From Symsagittifera roscoffensis (lineage: Eukaryota > Xenacoelomorpha > Acoela > Convolutidae): a DNA stretch of 64,000 bases. Shown one piece after another: positions 21,780-32,058 of this stretch. The stretch covers positions 1-64,000 of the forward strand of contig NW_026970947.1 in assembly GCF_963678635.1 (NCBI RefSeq), written 5' to 3'. A program made the position numbers and the translations under genes. How positions within the stretch are numbered: the stretch's first letter is position 1; every line of letters begins with the position of its first letter. The notes under the pieces are model-generated. The model worked only from the letters and a program-made list of their open reading frames with translations, did no database searches and was not told the DNA's origin.

Positions 21780-21811
21780 GGCCCCGGCGAGAGGCAACTA
21801 CAACAACAACA

Positions 21812-21824
21812 ACGACAAATTCCC
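21812..21824 (+). repeat. Target-site duplication, right copy
   Basis: ACGACAAATTCCC, identical to 18247-18259, follows the (CAA)n tail of LINE 2 directly and marks its 3' junction. Confidence 0.9.
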
Positions 21825-22460
21825 TGCTTTCCTGTTGGAAAAGATTCAATTGACTCGGCGAATGAGCGTATTGAGCATTTAAGAAAATGACACGAAATAA
21901 ATAACTTCGTTTTCTCTCCGGTGAAGTCATACGAGCTTCTAGTAAATTTTCGTCATAAGTCATATCAAACCTAGTCTAACCAAGAAGAACCAGCTGAGAT
22001 GGAAATACTTGTCTTTAAATTCATTGATAAGTTATCGTTCACGTTCATGACATATATTGAGTCAATCTATAAGCGGTCATCTTTGCATCGGGTGGTGTTG
22101 CCTATACTAACATATGCTATGTGTGTTGGCTAAAATAGTTACAGTTCTATTAGTTCAAAATCGTGCAGTATCTTTTGGAATTAACAAAAAATTTACACCA
22201 GAGTAAAAATTGATTAAAATACTGACAAAATTTTTTTGAAAGAATTATTGGAAATGCGCGCCACAAACTGTTTGACATAATACCCACAATAAGTGATTAA
22301 AATAAAAACAATCTTTGAAAAAAGCTGCCAAGTAAATCTTTCCGAGTATTTTATGCAGAATTGTAAATTAAAAAATTCTCATATAAATGTAGAGATTAAA
22401 AAAAAATACAGAACTTTTACGATCATTCAATGTTTCAAAGCGTTTATCAATTATTGGCGC
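21812..22460 (+). pseudogene. LINE 1 reverse transcriptase remnant, C-terminal part
   Basis: Sequence resumes after the younger LINE's 3' end with the repeated target sequence. Frames give DSANERIEHLRK, then AEMEILVFKFIDKLS, SLHRVVLPILTYAMCVG and RIIGNARHKLFDIIP, which match the thumb and C-terminal region of CR1/Jockey-type RTs ('lPILTYa..vw'). The frame is interrupted. It pairs with 17530-18259 as the two halves of one disrupted gene. Confidence 0.6.
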
Positions 22461-23488
22461 CAAAATTTCAAAGTCAAAAATTCAAATGGTTTTCCACTGT
22501 TTTGTATGGGACTGTTTCATCAGACTTTTTTTATGTTTCGGACTGTTTTGTATGGGAATCTTTGTATATGCAGCCAAAGTCATTTCACCCTCTGAACAAA
22601 TTTAACTCCTGCAAACCCCAGGGTCCCCAAAAAAGCATTCTTTTTGGTTACAACCAAATTTTGTCTGGTTGAATATGCACAACATGCAAAACTAATGAAG
22701 AAACTAATACAAATCCAAATCACGGAACCCACAAACAAAGTGAGCAATCTAAGGATTGCAGAATCCAGAAAAAAACGACATATCTACTATGGAACTTTTC
22801 AACTATTTCAAACCGTTCAGAGACTCAGAAACTACTGATTAATTCAATGAGATTTTTTACACTTCAGTATAATGAAGTGTAATTTTCAAGATTGTTGCCT
22901 TTCAACATGAACCCTGATATTTGAAACTTTGATAAATTATAATCGAGGAAACATTAACTTATGCCTTTTCAAACAAACTGAAAAAAAACTGATCCATCAA
23001 AAATTCGCATTTAAATTCTTGATTAACTGCTATTTTCAATTCGTTTTAAACCGATTTATCATACAAATCTGACTTCCAAAATATGTCCAAATTTACACTA
23101 CTTCGAAGCTTGTCAGAATTTAATTATCCCATAATATATTTTTAAAACAAAAAATGTATTTTTCAAAATAAAAACAAGTTTTTAGAGCTCACCTGTTGTC
23201 TTGCACATCCCCCAGCATTTATATTATCGAATCAACTTTTTTGAATTGAGGAGACTTCAAGCGTTGCAGTTGCTTAAGAGAGTTGCAGTAAATCAACAGA
23301 ATACTAGGACAGGGAAAGTGAGTTCGTAAGCTTATACTGTGCTGATTTGAAACAACCGGACAAAGCGAACAACATTGCAAAATTTAACAGCGTTTTTCTC
23401 AAATTGGGGTAAGATTTGACGAAAAAAGAAGAGAACAAAATTTGCTCAAAATTTCACCAATTATTACGGTGCAATTTCTTTTTCAAAA
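22461..23488. other. AT-rich stretch with no recognised gene
   Basis: Several short open stretches, none with coding-like composition or family motifs. It may include 3' remnants of LINE 1 and 5' remnants of the next LINE, but I can point to no motif. Confidence 0.5.
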
Positions 23489-25250
23489 ATGGCAACCAAA
23501 AACTTACCCCAAAATGGGACAATATCAGATAGTGAGAAACTTGCTTCATCTAAATGTGACAGATTGATTGAAGCAAGAAAACAAAAAGAAGCGGCGTTAT
23601 GCTTTTAGTGCACAAAAAAACTTACCAAATTACGCCAAGATTTAAATGATCTGCATAAAAACATGACAGCTTATGGATTGAATGCAAATCTGCGTCTAAA
23701 AAAGGAAAGAATTACCCTTTTAATTAGATCTTACAATCCAAAAAAAGTAATAAAATTTGAAAGTATTGAAGAACTTGCTCAGTCGATTGACTATGCACAA
23801 ATAATTCAGACTAATATGATGATTATTACTAAATATAACTCGAAGCTACTATTTAACTACACCGAAACCAATTTTAGTTTGAAAGAACAAACAAGCAAAT
23901 AAAACGTACTTACACCTATAGAAAGAGATTATTTAGCTATTTTTCTGGTTTAAACGGAACTTAAATTAAGTGGAAGCAAAACCCATTTAAACGCAAATTA
24001 TATGATGAAAAACTACTCCGAAAAAATTCAAATCGAATCTGAAAAATTAAATGGGAAACTTCTATCAGCAACGTAACCCAGAAGCTATGTTCAACATTTT
24101 CGGTCGAAACAAAGTTGAAAATATTGATAAAGTGCTTCACAAGACAATTTCGATACGTATTGATAAACCAAAAGCAAAAACATACAAGATAAAAATTTTC
24201 AGATCACATGTATTCAATTAAAAAAAAAACTTCAAGTAAAAAATCCGCACGTTCCGTCTGATATTACCTCTTGAAACTTGCACGCATTTACTCTTTTATC
24301 AAGGAATACCATAAACACTTTGTTTTTCCCAGAAGCTTAAAAAAACAATTGTCAAAAAGATGATCCTGAAGTAACTGGAACTGCAGGCTTATCAATTTTT
24401 GGATCACCATCAGAAGTGTTTGAAAAATTAGTATACAAACAAGTTAATGAACAGAATTTATCTCAAAACCTTCCTATCAACACTCAATTTTGCTTGAGAA
24501 AATTCCACTCACCATGGAGGCTATTTTAGTTTGCACGAAAGCATTTAAAAAACCGATAGATACCAACAGTTTTGTTGTTTGTTCACTCTTTAATCTCTCC
24601 GAGGCATTCGATTCTATTGAGCATTATCAATAAAAACTCTAACAATTAAATTTTACTGAACCCGCTATAGACTTGAAAAAGTCTTTCTCGACCGATGCCA
24701 GAAAAAAATAGTAAATAACACCATATAGGTTTGGATCCATACTCCAACTTAGTGCTAAAAATAGAGCAGATTACTTTCAGTGGAAAACAAATGAGAAAAG
24801 ACGAAAAAATTACCCAATTGCCCTTGGACAGAAATTTTATTGAAGAGTAAATTAATGTAAAACTTTTCGAAGTAAATTTTGGCATTTCAAGATGAAGATC
24901 AAACTATGTTTGAAATTGGCCAAGCTCGCTTCGAAGAGAAGAAAATAACTATATACACAGCCACCCTGTAACTTAAATTACACTCTATGCAGCTCAGGAA
25001 GAAAGTCACCTTCTTCGTCGTCAGATATAATTCCTTGCTCAAGCGTGCTGCGGAAACAGCTTCCACTTCATCGGCCACTTTTCGAGAGTTCGACACCAAC
25101 AACATATGTCCAAGCTGTTTTTATAGCCCTCGTGATGTACAACGCCTGGTCAACTGTCCGGTCAAACAAACAAGATTACCAAAACACGGCCTACTGCGGG
25201 ACAATCCCGTCGAAGTCGCTAATTGGTTTCAAATCTAACATCTTAACAAT
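23489..25250 (+). pseudogene. Decayed LINE remnant(s), LINE 3
   Basis: The left part is an ATG frame (23489-23902) with one internal stop near 23609, encoding a Lys-rich, coiled-coil-like protein (KLTKLRQDLNDLHKNMTA) that could be ORF1. At 24400-24640, frames give EVFEKLVYKQVNEQNLSQNL, NTQFCLRKFHS and FVVCSLFNLSEAFDSIEHY, which are RT palm blocks. LEKVFLDRCQKKIVNNT follows near 24670. At 24987-25238 a frame ends NICPSC...RLVNCPV...LRDNPVEVANWF, which matches the C-terminal finger of Jockey-like elements and resembles the end of LINE 2. Order suits one LINE, but two merged remnants are possible. Confidence 0.55.
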
Positions 25251-25377
25251 CTGACAAAATTGCCCTCTAAAACCCTGCTGAAACAAAATTGTCTTCAAGA
25301 AAAACCTCAAATTGGAAGTTTTTTTATATTTATCTTGCGGACTTATATTTATTTTGCGAAATACCAAATCCGTATTT

Positions 25378-25397
25378 AGTAGTAGTAGTAGTAGTAG
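25378..25397. repeat. (TAG)n microsatellite
   Basis: About seven TAG triplets in a row, about 140 bp after the C-terminal finger of LINE 3. It could derive from the LINE's 3' tail. Confidence 0.85.
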
Positions 25398-27129
25398 CAA
25401 TCATGACTTTAGACTATTTAGTCCATGGGTGCTAACCCATTAGTTTTCAAAAGCGCGATTTTCTTCACTGGGTTGCACGAACCAGATGAGCACAAAATTA
25501 TCCACGTGAATGATTCTCTATCAGTATATTTCTTTACAAAAAAGTCTGCTGAGCTTCGTTGAAAGTTTTTTTGAGAGTTAAATGTTTATTCGTCTCATGC
25601 TCAACCAGAAGTTTTCATCCGTCTTTTTGAGATGATTATATGGAAATCCAAATTCGTGATTTTATCGCGTGTCTGTTGATTAAAGTTTAGCTTAGCTAAC
25701 GAGGGTGTCGATGTTGCATTTCTCATTTTATTTTCAGTTTTAAACCAAAACCAGTTAAGATACAGTTTACAAGGATATGGCTAGTATATTTAGCTGTATT
25801 AGTTGTTTGTAGTCTTTTGAATTTTCGTAGATCCAGTGGAATGCTTTCCACTGAACTGATTCAAGTAGTTTTTAGATGGGTACATGCAATGATTTTTGTA
25901 TGAATTGGGATTTATAGAACAAGTCCTCTGGAGAAAGTAGACAGTACTCCCAAGCTTTGCTGATTCTTCGCGTGCAATTTTGAATCTACCGGAGATATCT
26001 CAATTATATTTTGAAAGGTAAAAGTTTTTAACGATAAGCTTCTCAACTTAAAACGCTATAATGAAAAATTCCTAAAACTGGAGAAATCGATGAATCTTTC
26101 AATCAAAAGATGATTGAATGAGTTCAAATACTATTTAACAAAAAAATCCTGATTGCAATTGAAAAGAATTCAACAAATTCCATTAACTATAAATGCTTGA
26201 ATCAAAATTATACGATAAAACTCGAGAAACCCCTATACCTATCCATTAAAAACATAATCGAATAACTTTGAAATGTATTTATCAAAAACAGACAATTCTC
26301 AAAGTAAAAAAAAGAATGGTGTGTAAACTTTTAACGTAAGAATATCTTCCGAAAATGAATGAAGATTAACAAAAACCAATATTCCTGCGATAGAGAAAAA
26401 CAAAATTAGTGACTAACAAATTGTTTAAAAGGAGCAAAAAAAACTATGTCGCATTACGACGATTTGTTCCATGCTTCAATGATAATTATTATCATTTTTA
26501 TCCTAGCAAGATAAAAAAAACTTTCACGGAATCAGAGTTAAGAAAAACAGTTTTAAAAAAATTTTTGGAGCAAAAAAATCTCTTTTAGAAAAAGAACGAA
26601 GGGGATGACCTGAAAAATTAATAATTAAGTTTTTCCATGTTAATGGTACGCGGAAACATTTCATTTCTATTTTAATCATCAAATCGTTCATCATTTCAAT
26701 CAAATCTTCAAGAAAAAGAAATAATAGGGATTTATGTGGGATAGTATTCCAGTTTATATCAATACTTCTGATTGTTTTTATACTGCCGAAAAAAAAACTA
26801 AGACAGAACCAATCTCGGAAAAACATGCAAACTTTGAGCCACTTCTATAGCCGTTTCAAACTGCTCACGTTCTAACAAGTATCCGTATCCATGACCGCAA
26901 TATTTTAGCCAGTATCCATGAGCCTAAAAAGTTAGTACGAAAACCAAGGAAAGTTTTTAATTTTCTTGATACAGTAACAAATAAAAATTAGTGACAATAC
27001 TTTATGCATCTCAAAGATTTGTACGAAGCTAGATCAGCATCTTTCAATTTTAGATCACAACGCTTTTAGTGACATGTTCCAAGAAATTTTTGAATGGAAG
27101 TTTCAGTAATTCAGTTTTTTCGTTTCTTT
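25398..27129. other. AT-rich stretch with no recognised gene
   Basis: No domain or splice-bounded exon could be supported on either strand. Short open frames here look random. Confidence 0.5.
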
Positions 27130-27456
27130 TCATGTGATGCTTCTACATAGTAATCGAGATGCATGGGTCATTTTCGTTGTATTTCTGTCGAAAGAAGTTT
27201 TTGAATACTTGAAAGTTTTTATGGGAAGTTGATCAAATAGGATGTCTTCCTTGAAGAAGTCGTTGAAGAGATTGGACAGATGGCAGGCACTAATCCAGAA
27301 GTCTGAATCGCATTTTTTTTTCAGTCCCAGGAGACTAGCTGTAAAAATGTGAGTTCCTTGTTTCTCCGTATTTAGAGATTGAGACGTTTCGGTCCACCTG
27401 ATGTCAACTTCATCGTTGCCTATTTTGGGAATAAACGGACCTAGTGCAGTTCTCAA
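27130..27456 (-). other. Unassigned open frame of 108 codons
   Basis: The frame encodes a mixed-composition peptide (for example SACHLSNLFNDFFKEDILFD). It lies directly downstream, in minus-strand order, of an RT thumb-like fragment at 27495-27707 and could be the C-terminal part of the same LINE. I do not recognise it, and it has no splice signals that would argue for a host exon. Confidence 0.25.
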
Positions 27457-27494
27457 AACAAGGAGAGAGGTAAAATATCATTTGTTAGAAGTTT

Positions 27495-27707
27495 CTATTT
27501 GTAATTCAATTTATTGAATTCAAAATCCATGTATAAGCCCCACTTAATTATTTTTAGGTCTCCTTTGTTTGACATCCATAACTCTGAACCATAACTGATC
27601 ATTGATACCACGTATGGCACTCCTACTTCGTTCATTACTTCAGCTTTTTCGAAAGTGTAGTTAGAGTAGTACTGTGTAGCACACACTCGATGAGCCTTTG
27701 ATGGCAA
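27495..27707 (-). pseudogene. RT thumb-like fragment of a LINE
   Basis: The frame includes EVMNEVGVPYVVSMISYGSE and LWMSNKGDLKIIK, fitting the 'V..vv.P.l.YGsElW......d...l' segment found after the palm in many non-LTR reverse transcriptases. It lies left of LINE 4 on the same strand, but duplicates a segment LINE 4 already has (MVVPIITYAS), so it derives from a different element. Confidence 0.45.
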
Positions 27708-27861
27708 TGAAATTCTTTTTTTTAATCGATAGATTCATCACCTATATAATTATTAATATGATTATTATTAATATTAATTTACAAAATGACAAAAGTCAAA
27801 ATGAAGGGACTCGAACCCCGAAAGTCAGCAAACTAAAGAGTTTAAATCCACATAAGTTTCT

Positions 27862-29190
27862 CTACACGCAGAGCATAACATCGAAACGTTCTTTGAAGTA
27901 GGACCAAAAAAGTTTGAGGATTCTTTGCTTCAGTGCTTCAGGTTGGTTGCAGTTAACCCAATGTGGAAGACGGTTGGTCAACTTCGGTGTTCGATGCCAA
28001 AAGTTTTTGGAAGTTTTCAATAGACAAAAGTTTTTGGAAGTTTTCAGTGTATTCTCAACATTGAATAGTGCGGCGTTGCGAGAAGAATAAGGATTGTTGG
28101 ACGTACACGACAAATAATTTGTCCAATCTCAGTCGTGTTTACCCATTAAAACTTTCGATAGGAACAGCAGATCATTCATTTGCATATATAAACTCAAAGG
28201 AAGAAGACTTAGAGAGTCAAGACGTTGATAACTTTTGTCTGTAAAACCAAGTATCCAGTTTGATGCACGTCTCTGAACACTTTCTATCATTTTCATCTTA
28301 GTTTTTGTAGGACATCAAAGTTGTGATGCGTAGGTAATAATGGGTACAACCATGGATTTGTATAACTGTAGTTTTGAGTTAACAGAAAGACTGGAGGCAC
28401 CGTTTCGGTGAACCATCTTTAGAATTTTATTCGCTTTTGTGCATTTTGAAGTAACGTGTTCACTCCATGACAAGCTGCTACTGATGTAGATGCCCAGGTC
28501 CTTTTCACATGAACTTTGACTTAAGATCGTATTCCCAAGTTGATAGAGGTGCTCTTGATGATTGGTAAAATTTACATGACATTTATCCAGATTGAATGGT
28601 AAGCTATTGGAATTTGACCAAGCACGTCGATGTGCAGTAGTGGAGTTGTTGTCGATAATTTTGAAATCGTCTGTAAGTCGTTAAAGTACACCAGGAAGAA
28701 AATGGCCTGGGTAGCGATCTCTGTGGTTCTCCGCGTAAGACAGATAGTTCACTTGATATTTGTTCACTGATTCTCACCGTTTGTCTTCGGTTTTCTCAGT
28801 AACTCGGTATATGGTTGAAACAATTCTGACCAAAAACCATAAGTTGAGTTTTTCCAGAAGTAGTTATGTGATATTTTGTCGAAGGCTTTTTGAAAATCGA
28901 TATCAAATACAGTCAATTTGAGTAATATCGTGAGTCGAGTTCAGTAAACCAATGATTTAGAGACTCGATTAGGTGAGAGTTCATTGATATTTTTGAGCTG
29001 ATTCAGTGTTGGTTTGGGAAAAACTTTGGATAAATGAGTGGCGATAGCTTATCCAACATGAGTTTTTCTAACAGCTTGGAGATTGCACATATTAGACTTA
29101 TCGGTCTGTAGTTTGACACGTCTTGTGTGTCACCTTCCTTTAAAATCGGCATTATAACACTAATTTTCCATCTAAGTGGAAACACAGCTT
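27862..29190 (-). pseudogene. Decayed CR1/Jockey-like LINE (LINE 4), reverse transcriptase
   Basis: From right to left the minus strand encodes PLRWKISVIMPILKEGD, VSNYRPISLICAISKLLEKL (29003-29185), a GVPQGS-like segment around 28720-28740, then LDKCHVNFTNHQEHLYQLGN, EKDLGIYISSSLSWSEHV and KANKILKMVHRNGASS (28380-28590), MVVPIITYAS, and a C-terminus ending RILKLFWSYFKERFD at 27862. These are consecutive blocks of a non-LTR reverse transcriptase from finger to thumb and tail. Frames change several times, and the endonuclease is missing. The element is an old 5'-truncated copy. Confidence 0.7.
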
Positions 29191-29877
29191 TGTTTGCTAT
29201 TAGGTTATGATTACCTGCAAAGATATTCGAATGCAGTATATGAGATCAAAAAACCAAGAACAAGAAAAATCAATCAAAGCACAGATATAAAACTCAAATT
29301 TTCAAGAAAATTAGCATATCAGATCTTGCTAGCATCTCAAAATTCGAACAATCTTAATTAAAAGGGTTTTCTCCCAATTATTGCAATTGATCTGAAAACA
29401 ATAGATTTTTGCAATATACCTAGAGCTTATTTATTGGCATAATGATCCCCCATTCCGCATGCGGCCGCAAAAACTTGAAGCCAGGTCTGGTCAGAATTTA
29501 CTCGAACATAGTTGTAATTTTCACTTGTTCTAATCTGTTTCAAAAATTGAACATATTGTAGACTTAAATCTGACTTCGAACAAAAGTTTTCCGCTGAATT
29601 TTGATTGAATTGGTCTATGCATCATTGTTTGTATCGTACAAATTGTTGTGACAGGCCATTTACACACCAAATATTTTATAGAAATATTCAAGTACTCGTT
29701 AAAATTATATATTGCACCATTTTGGCAAACAGCTTCATTTTGGTTGCATCACATTTACAATAAATTATAAGTAGTTCAATTAACCGACAGTTAATTGTAG
29801 CATAACTCAGATGAGTTGAAATTAAAAAAATAACATACACCTTACATGCACATTTCATTCAGAGACGAACAGTTCAA
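29191..29877. other. Intergenic; 3' flank of the FABP-like gene
   Basis: AT-rich. It should hold the polyadenylation region of the minus-strand FABP-like gene, but no canonical signal could be assigned with confidence. Confidence 0.5.
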
Positions 29878-30360
29878 TCACAGCTTTCCGTCCTCTTCTT
29901 CATCTTCGTCTGCCATTTTCTCGTACAAGCGAACAACTGTCACACCGTTGCACTCAGCGGTCACTTTCAATCGGCCCTGATCATCTACCTCTCTCGTGCT
30001 GGTCGAGACAGGAATCTTATCCTTGTCGTGCGTAGCAACATGAACAAGTTTTCCCTCATCATCTAAGTAGAACTTGGAGTTGAAATTATTTCCATCAGCA
30101 CGACTCTCCAATACAGCTTCTTCACTACCGAGTGCAAATGGTCCAATTACAAATCTTTTGCGGATGATGTTTTTCGATTTTGTGATTAAAACGTATTTGC
30201 CAGATTCTTTGGACGATTCCTTGAATCGAACAATTGGAGTAGCACGGTTCATCATCTGCCTATATAAGAAGCCCACTCCCCAGGCTTTCATGTAGTTGTC
30301 CAGGGCACTTGCATCTGGGTCGTGAGTGGTAAACTTCCATGATCCAATGAATTTCTCCAT
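29878..30360 (-). CDS. Fatty-acid-binding protein (cytosolic FABP/CRABP family)
   Basis: A 160-residue intracellular lipid-binding protein, expected to carry fatty acids or retinoids in the cytosol. The N-terminus MEKFIGSWKF and the helix-turn segment ALDNYMKAWGVGFLYRQM match the family's 'F.GtWk...SenfddYmkalGVgf..R'. Alternating beta-strand pattern follows. The C-terminus GVTVVRLYEK supplies the R-x-Y pair (R144, Y146) that binds the carboxylate. The protein is longer than the usual 130-135 residues, owing to insertions and an acidic tail (ADEDEEEDGKL). The start at 30360 is chosen because the family begins here; the frame is open 16 codons upstream but crosses an acceptor-like tttttcag (30392-30399). 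The coding region has no intron, whereas most animal FABP genes have three. A processed copy or lineage-specific intron loss is possible. The frame is intact. Confidence 0.85.
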   Translation of the reverse strand: MEKFIGSWKFTTHDPDASALDNYMKAWGVGFLYRQMMNRATPIVRFKESSKESGKYVLITKSKNIIRKRFVIGPFALGSEEAVLESRADGNNFNSKFYLDDEGKLVHVATHDKDKIPVSTSTREVDDQGRLKVTAECNGVTVVRLYEKMADEDEEEDGKL

Positions 30361-30390
30361 TTTTTTAACAGATTGATCAAACACAAATAA

Positions 30391-30400
30391 CCTGAAAAAA
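30391..30400 (-). promoter_or_regulatory. Splice acceptor in the 5' UTR of the FABP-like gene
   Basis: On the minus strand, a T-rich run ending CAG stands 31 bases ahead of the start codon. It fits either a 5'-UTR intron or a trans-splice acceptor. No donor can be assigned. Confidence 0.4.
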
Positions 30401-30589
30401 TTTTTCAAGTAAATTTTATCGAGATAAAATTTGCTGTTTCAAAATTAGCAATCTCGAGAAAGGAAATCTTTATCATTCCACCCAGTCACAAAACCATTGG
30501 AATTACATGAATTAAAGATAAATTAGCGTGTTACACACCTCCGGTACTCCGAACTTTCTACTTCTCGTAGAAAACCGAATATATTGGAA

Positions 30590-31270
30590 ATAAGATCTGC
30601 ATTCTTTGAGTGTACTCTGACAACGACCAATTGAAGGGTTCGTAATTACAAATATTGCAAAGGTTTTTATTCAAGTTTTTTATAAAACTTATTTAAGTTC
30701 TTTGAAAAAATGTAAAATTAACTAAGAAACGTCACATGTGGAAAAGTAAAGGCAATTGAGCAGTCGAATTTGGACGCAAGATTTGCAACTTCTGAGAGTA
30801 CTCTTATAAAACACAACTACAACGTTAGGAAATTCAAATTTTGAGAAACTTCAACCTCAAGCTTTCTTAAAAATGTATCTTTTAAAACCAGAAAAAATGT
30901 TCGATCTCAGAAACTACCAAGATTTGAGCAGACTTATTTGTAGGCAATATTCGCAATCTTTGACAGTGTTCTGACAGCCGAAAAATCGTCGGATCTATTA
31001 AGCTAAAAGTTTTGGGCATTCTTAGTTGGAGGCCGAATTCGCAAACCATGAGATTACTCTGACAGCGCCTACTCATATTTGGAGGAAAAATTCGCAACTC
31101 CTTATAGAGTACCCTGTACCCTGACTGAGCCTCACTAAAGAGCTGGTAATTTCAAATTTGTGAAACTTTTTATATCTAAGGTCTCTGAAAAATTTTGAGA
31201 AAATCCTATAAAATATCATGTCTTGAAAACTACAAGGACTTGAGCAGCAATGTAACATTTGCCCGGAAGA
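30590..31270. repeat. Diverged dispersed repeat, several units
   Basis: The phrases 'ttgagcag', 'ggaggc(c/a)aa', 'cgcaa(c/a)tc', 'gagagtactct', 'gacagcgcc' and 'ggtaatttcaaattt' recur in this order within the stretch and again at about 520-720 (with 'gggaattttaaatttc'). This suggests two or three old units here and one at the left end of the window. No reading frame of note. Confidence 0.4.
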
Positions 31271-31889
31271 AAATATCGACGGAAAATAAAGCTAGGTTCT
31301 AAAACGACTGGCTAGCGTCTAAACACAGCTCTACATGCTTTTCACCGTCTCTGCCAAAGCCAGTTCTTTTGGTGGTTTTCCTAACATCGGGTCGACAAAA
31401 ACGTTACTGCTTCTGGCTTCGGTCAAAACACTCAAATTAACTTAATTATATGCAAGAAGAGTGAGCTCATGGCTGGGTCTCAGTATCCCCAGACCACGAG
31501 GTCACTCCTAAAAACAGGGCTACTACTGTTTCGTAAAAGTTTAAATAAAACAGTTTCAGTTTTGGGCCCGAGACCCCCCCGGATTCTGGAATCCGGGGAA
31601 ATAACGTTCTCATTTCTTTTGGGAAGGCTGGACACGTCGTCCTAACACCCTTCCTGGCTCGTGCGAATTGCTCTGCAACGATTGTAGTGGCACAATCATT
31701 TCAACTCTGAGCAGTTTCTGACAATTTCCAATTCTATCTGTCGTTAGTTCTTCGTAGTTGTTTCCACTGCAACTATTGTTGTTCTGATTTTCTTCTGGTT
31801 TTTCTCCAAAATGGCCGTTTCAGCATTTCTCAGAAATGTGACGTCAAAATTCGAAATTTTAAAAATTTAAAATACCAGAAAATTCTGAC
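31271..31889. other. 3' flank of element copy A, with a strong hairpin
   Basis: Less AT-rich than its surroundings. It includes the perfect hairpin at 31577-31598. Parts of 31700-31900 resemble 44850-45110 ('gttctgattt', 'attcgaaatttt.aaaa.ttaaa'), the corresponding flank of copy B, so it may contain an old LTR or 3' UTR. Ends were not resolved. Confidence 0.4.
31577..31598. other. Perfect 9-bp-stem hairpin
   Basis: CCCCGGATT, loop CTGG, AATCCGGGG. The surrounding 'agacccccccggatt' resembles the unit of the 43.2 kb array (acccctccggatt) and a second hairpin at 44112-44135 (GGATT-gatg-AATCC), so these sites may mark equivalent positions in two related elements. Confidence 0.7.
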
Positions 31890-32027
31890 CTTCACGGTTT
31901 GTCTAATCGTTCAAATAACGTTGCTAATCCATTAAAACCAATAATTTTCCAGGTCAGATGTTCTTTTCTGGTCGATAAAAATTTGAATACGAAATTGCAT
32001 TTTCGTACATTCAGTCGAATTTCGCAT

Positions 32028-32058
32028 ACTCCCCGGACAGCCCGGTCAATGTCCTCAT
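32028..32058 (-). other. GTCCGGGGAGT motif with hairpin, 3' end of copy A
   Basis: On the plus strand, ACTCCCCGGAC is followed after seven bases by the hairpin TCAATG-TCCT-CATTGA. It corresponds to 45137-45165 at the same place in copy B. The stem differs in sequence but stays paired. Confidence 0.65.

Larger units (their letters stand above)
18260..21811 (+). mobile_element. Jockey-like non-LTR retrotransposon (LINE 2), 5'-truncated, young
   Basis: The element is bounded by identical 13-bp target-site duplications. It encodes, in order, a 2A-like motif, a PHD-like zinc finger, an EEP endonuclease, a reverse transcriptase without RNase H, and a C-terminal CCHC-like finger. It ends in a short 3' UTR with a (CAA)n tail (21796-21811). 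The open frame runs through the left junction without a start codon, so the copy is 5'-truncated. It is markedly richer in GC than its surroundings and has only two frame changes, so it is younger than its host LINE. Confidence 0.9.
15224..22460 (+). mobile_element. Decayed non-LTR retrotransposon (LINE 1), split by a younger LINE
   Basis: The element runs in order ORF1-like (15224-15782), apurinic endonuclease (about 16140-16640), a SINE-like insertion (16895-17335), reverse transcriptase part one (about 17530-18259), the younger LINE (18260-21811), then reverse transcriptase part two and C-terminus (21812 to about 22460). The endonuclease is recognised by FVIGGDFNYFDLPLL. RT marks are PLRKPGQPVT, STKAALIKLKRNV, VSPLLFTI, a VDDK box and LPILTYAMCVG. 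Many stops and frame changes make it a fossil. The family looks closer to CR1/Jockey-type than RTE, but I cannot settle the clade. Confidence 0.75.
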
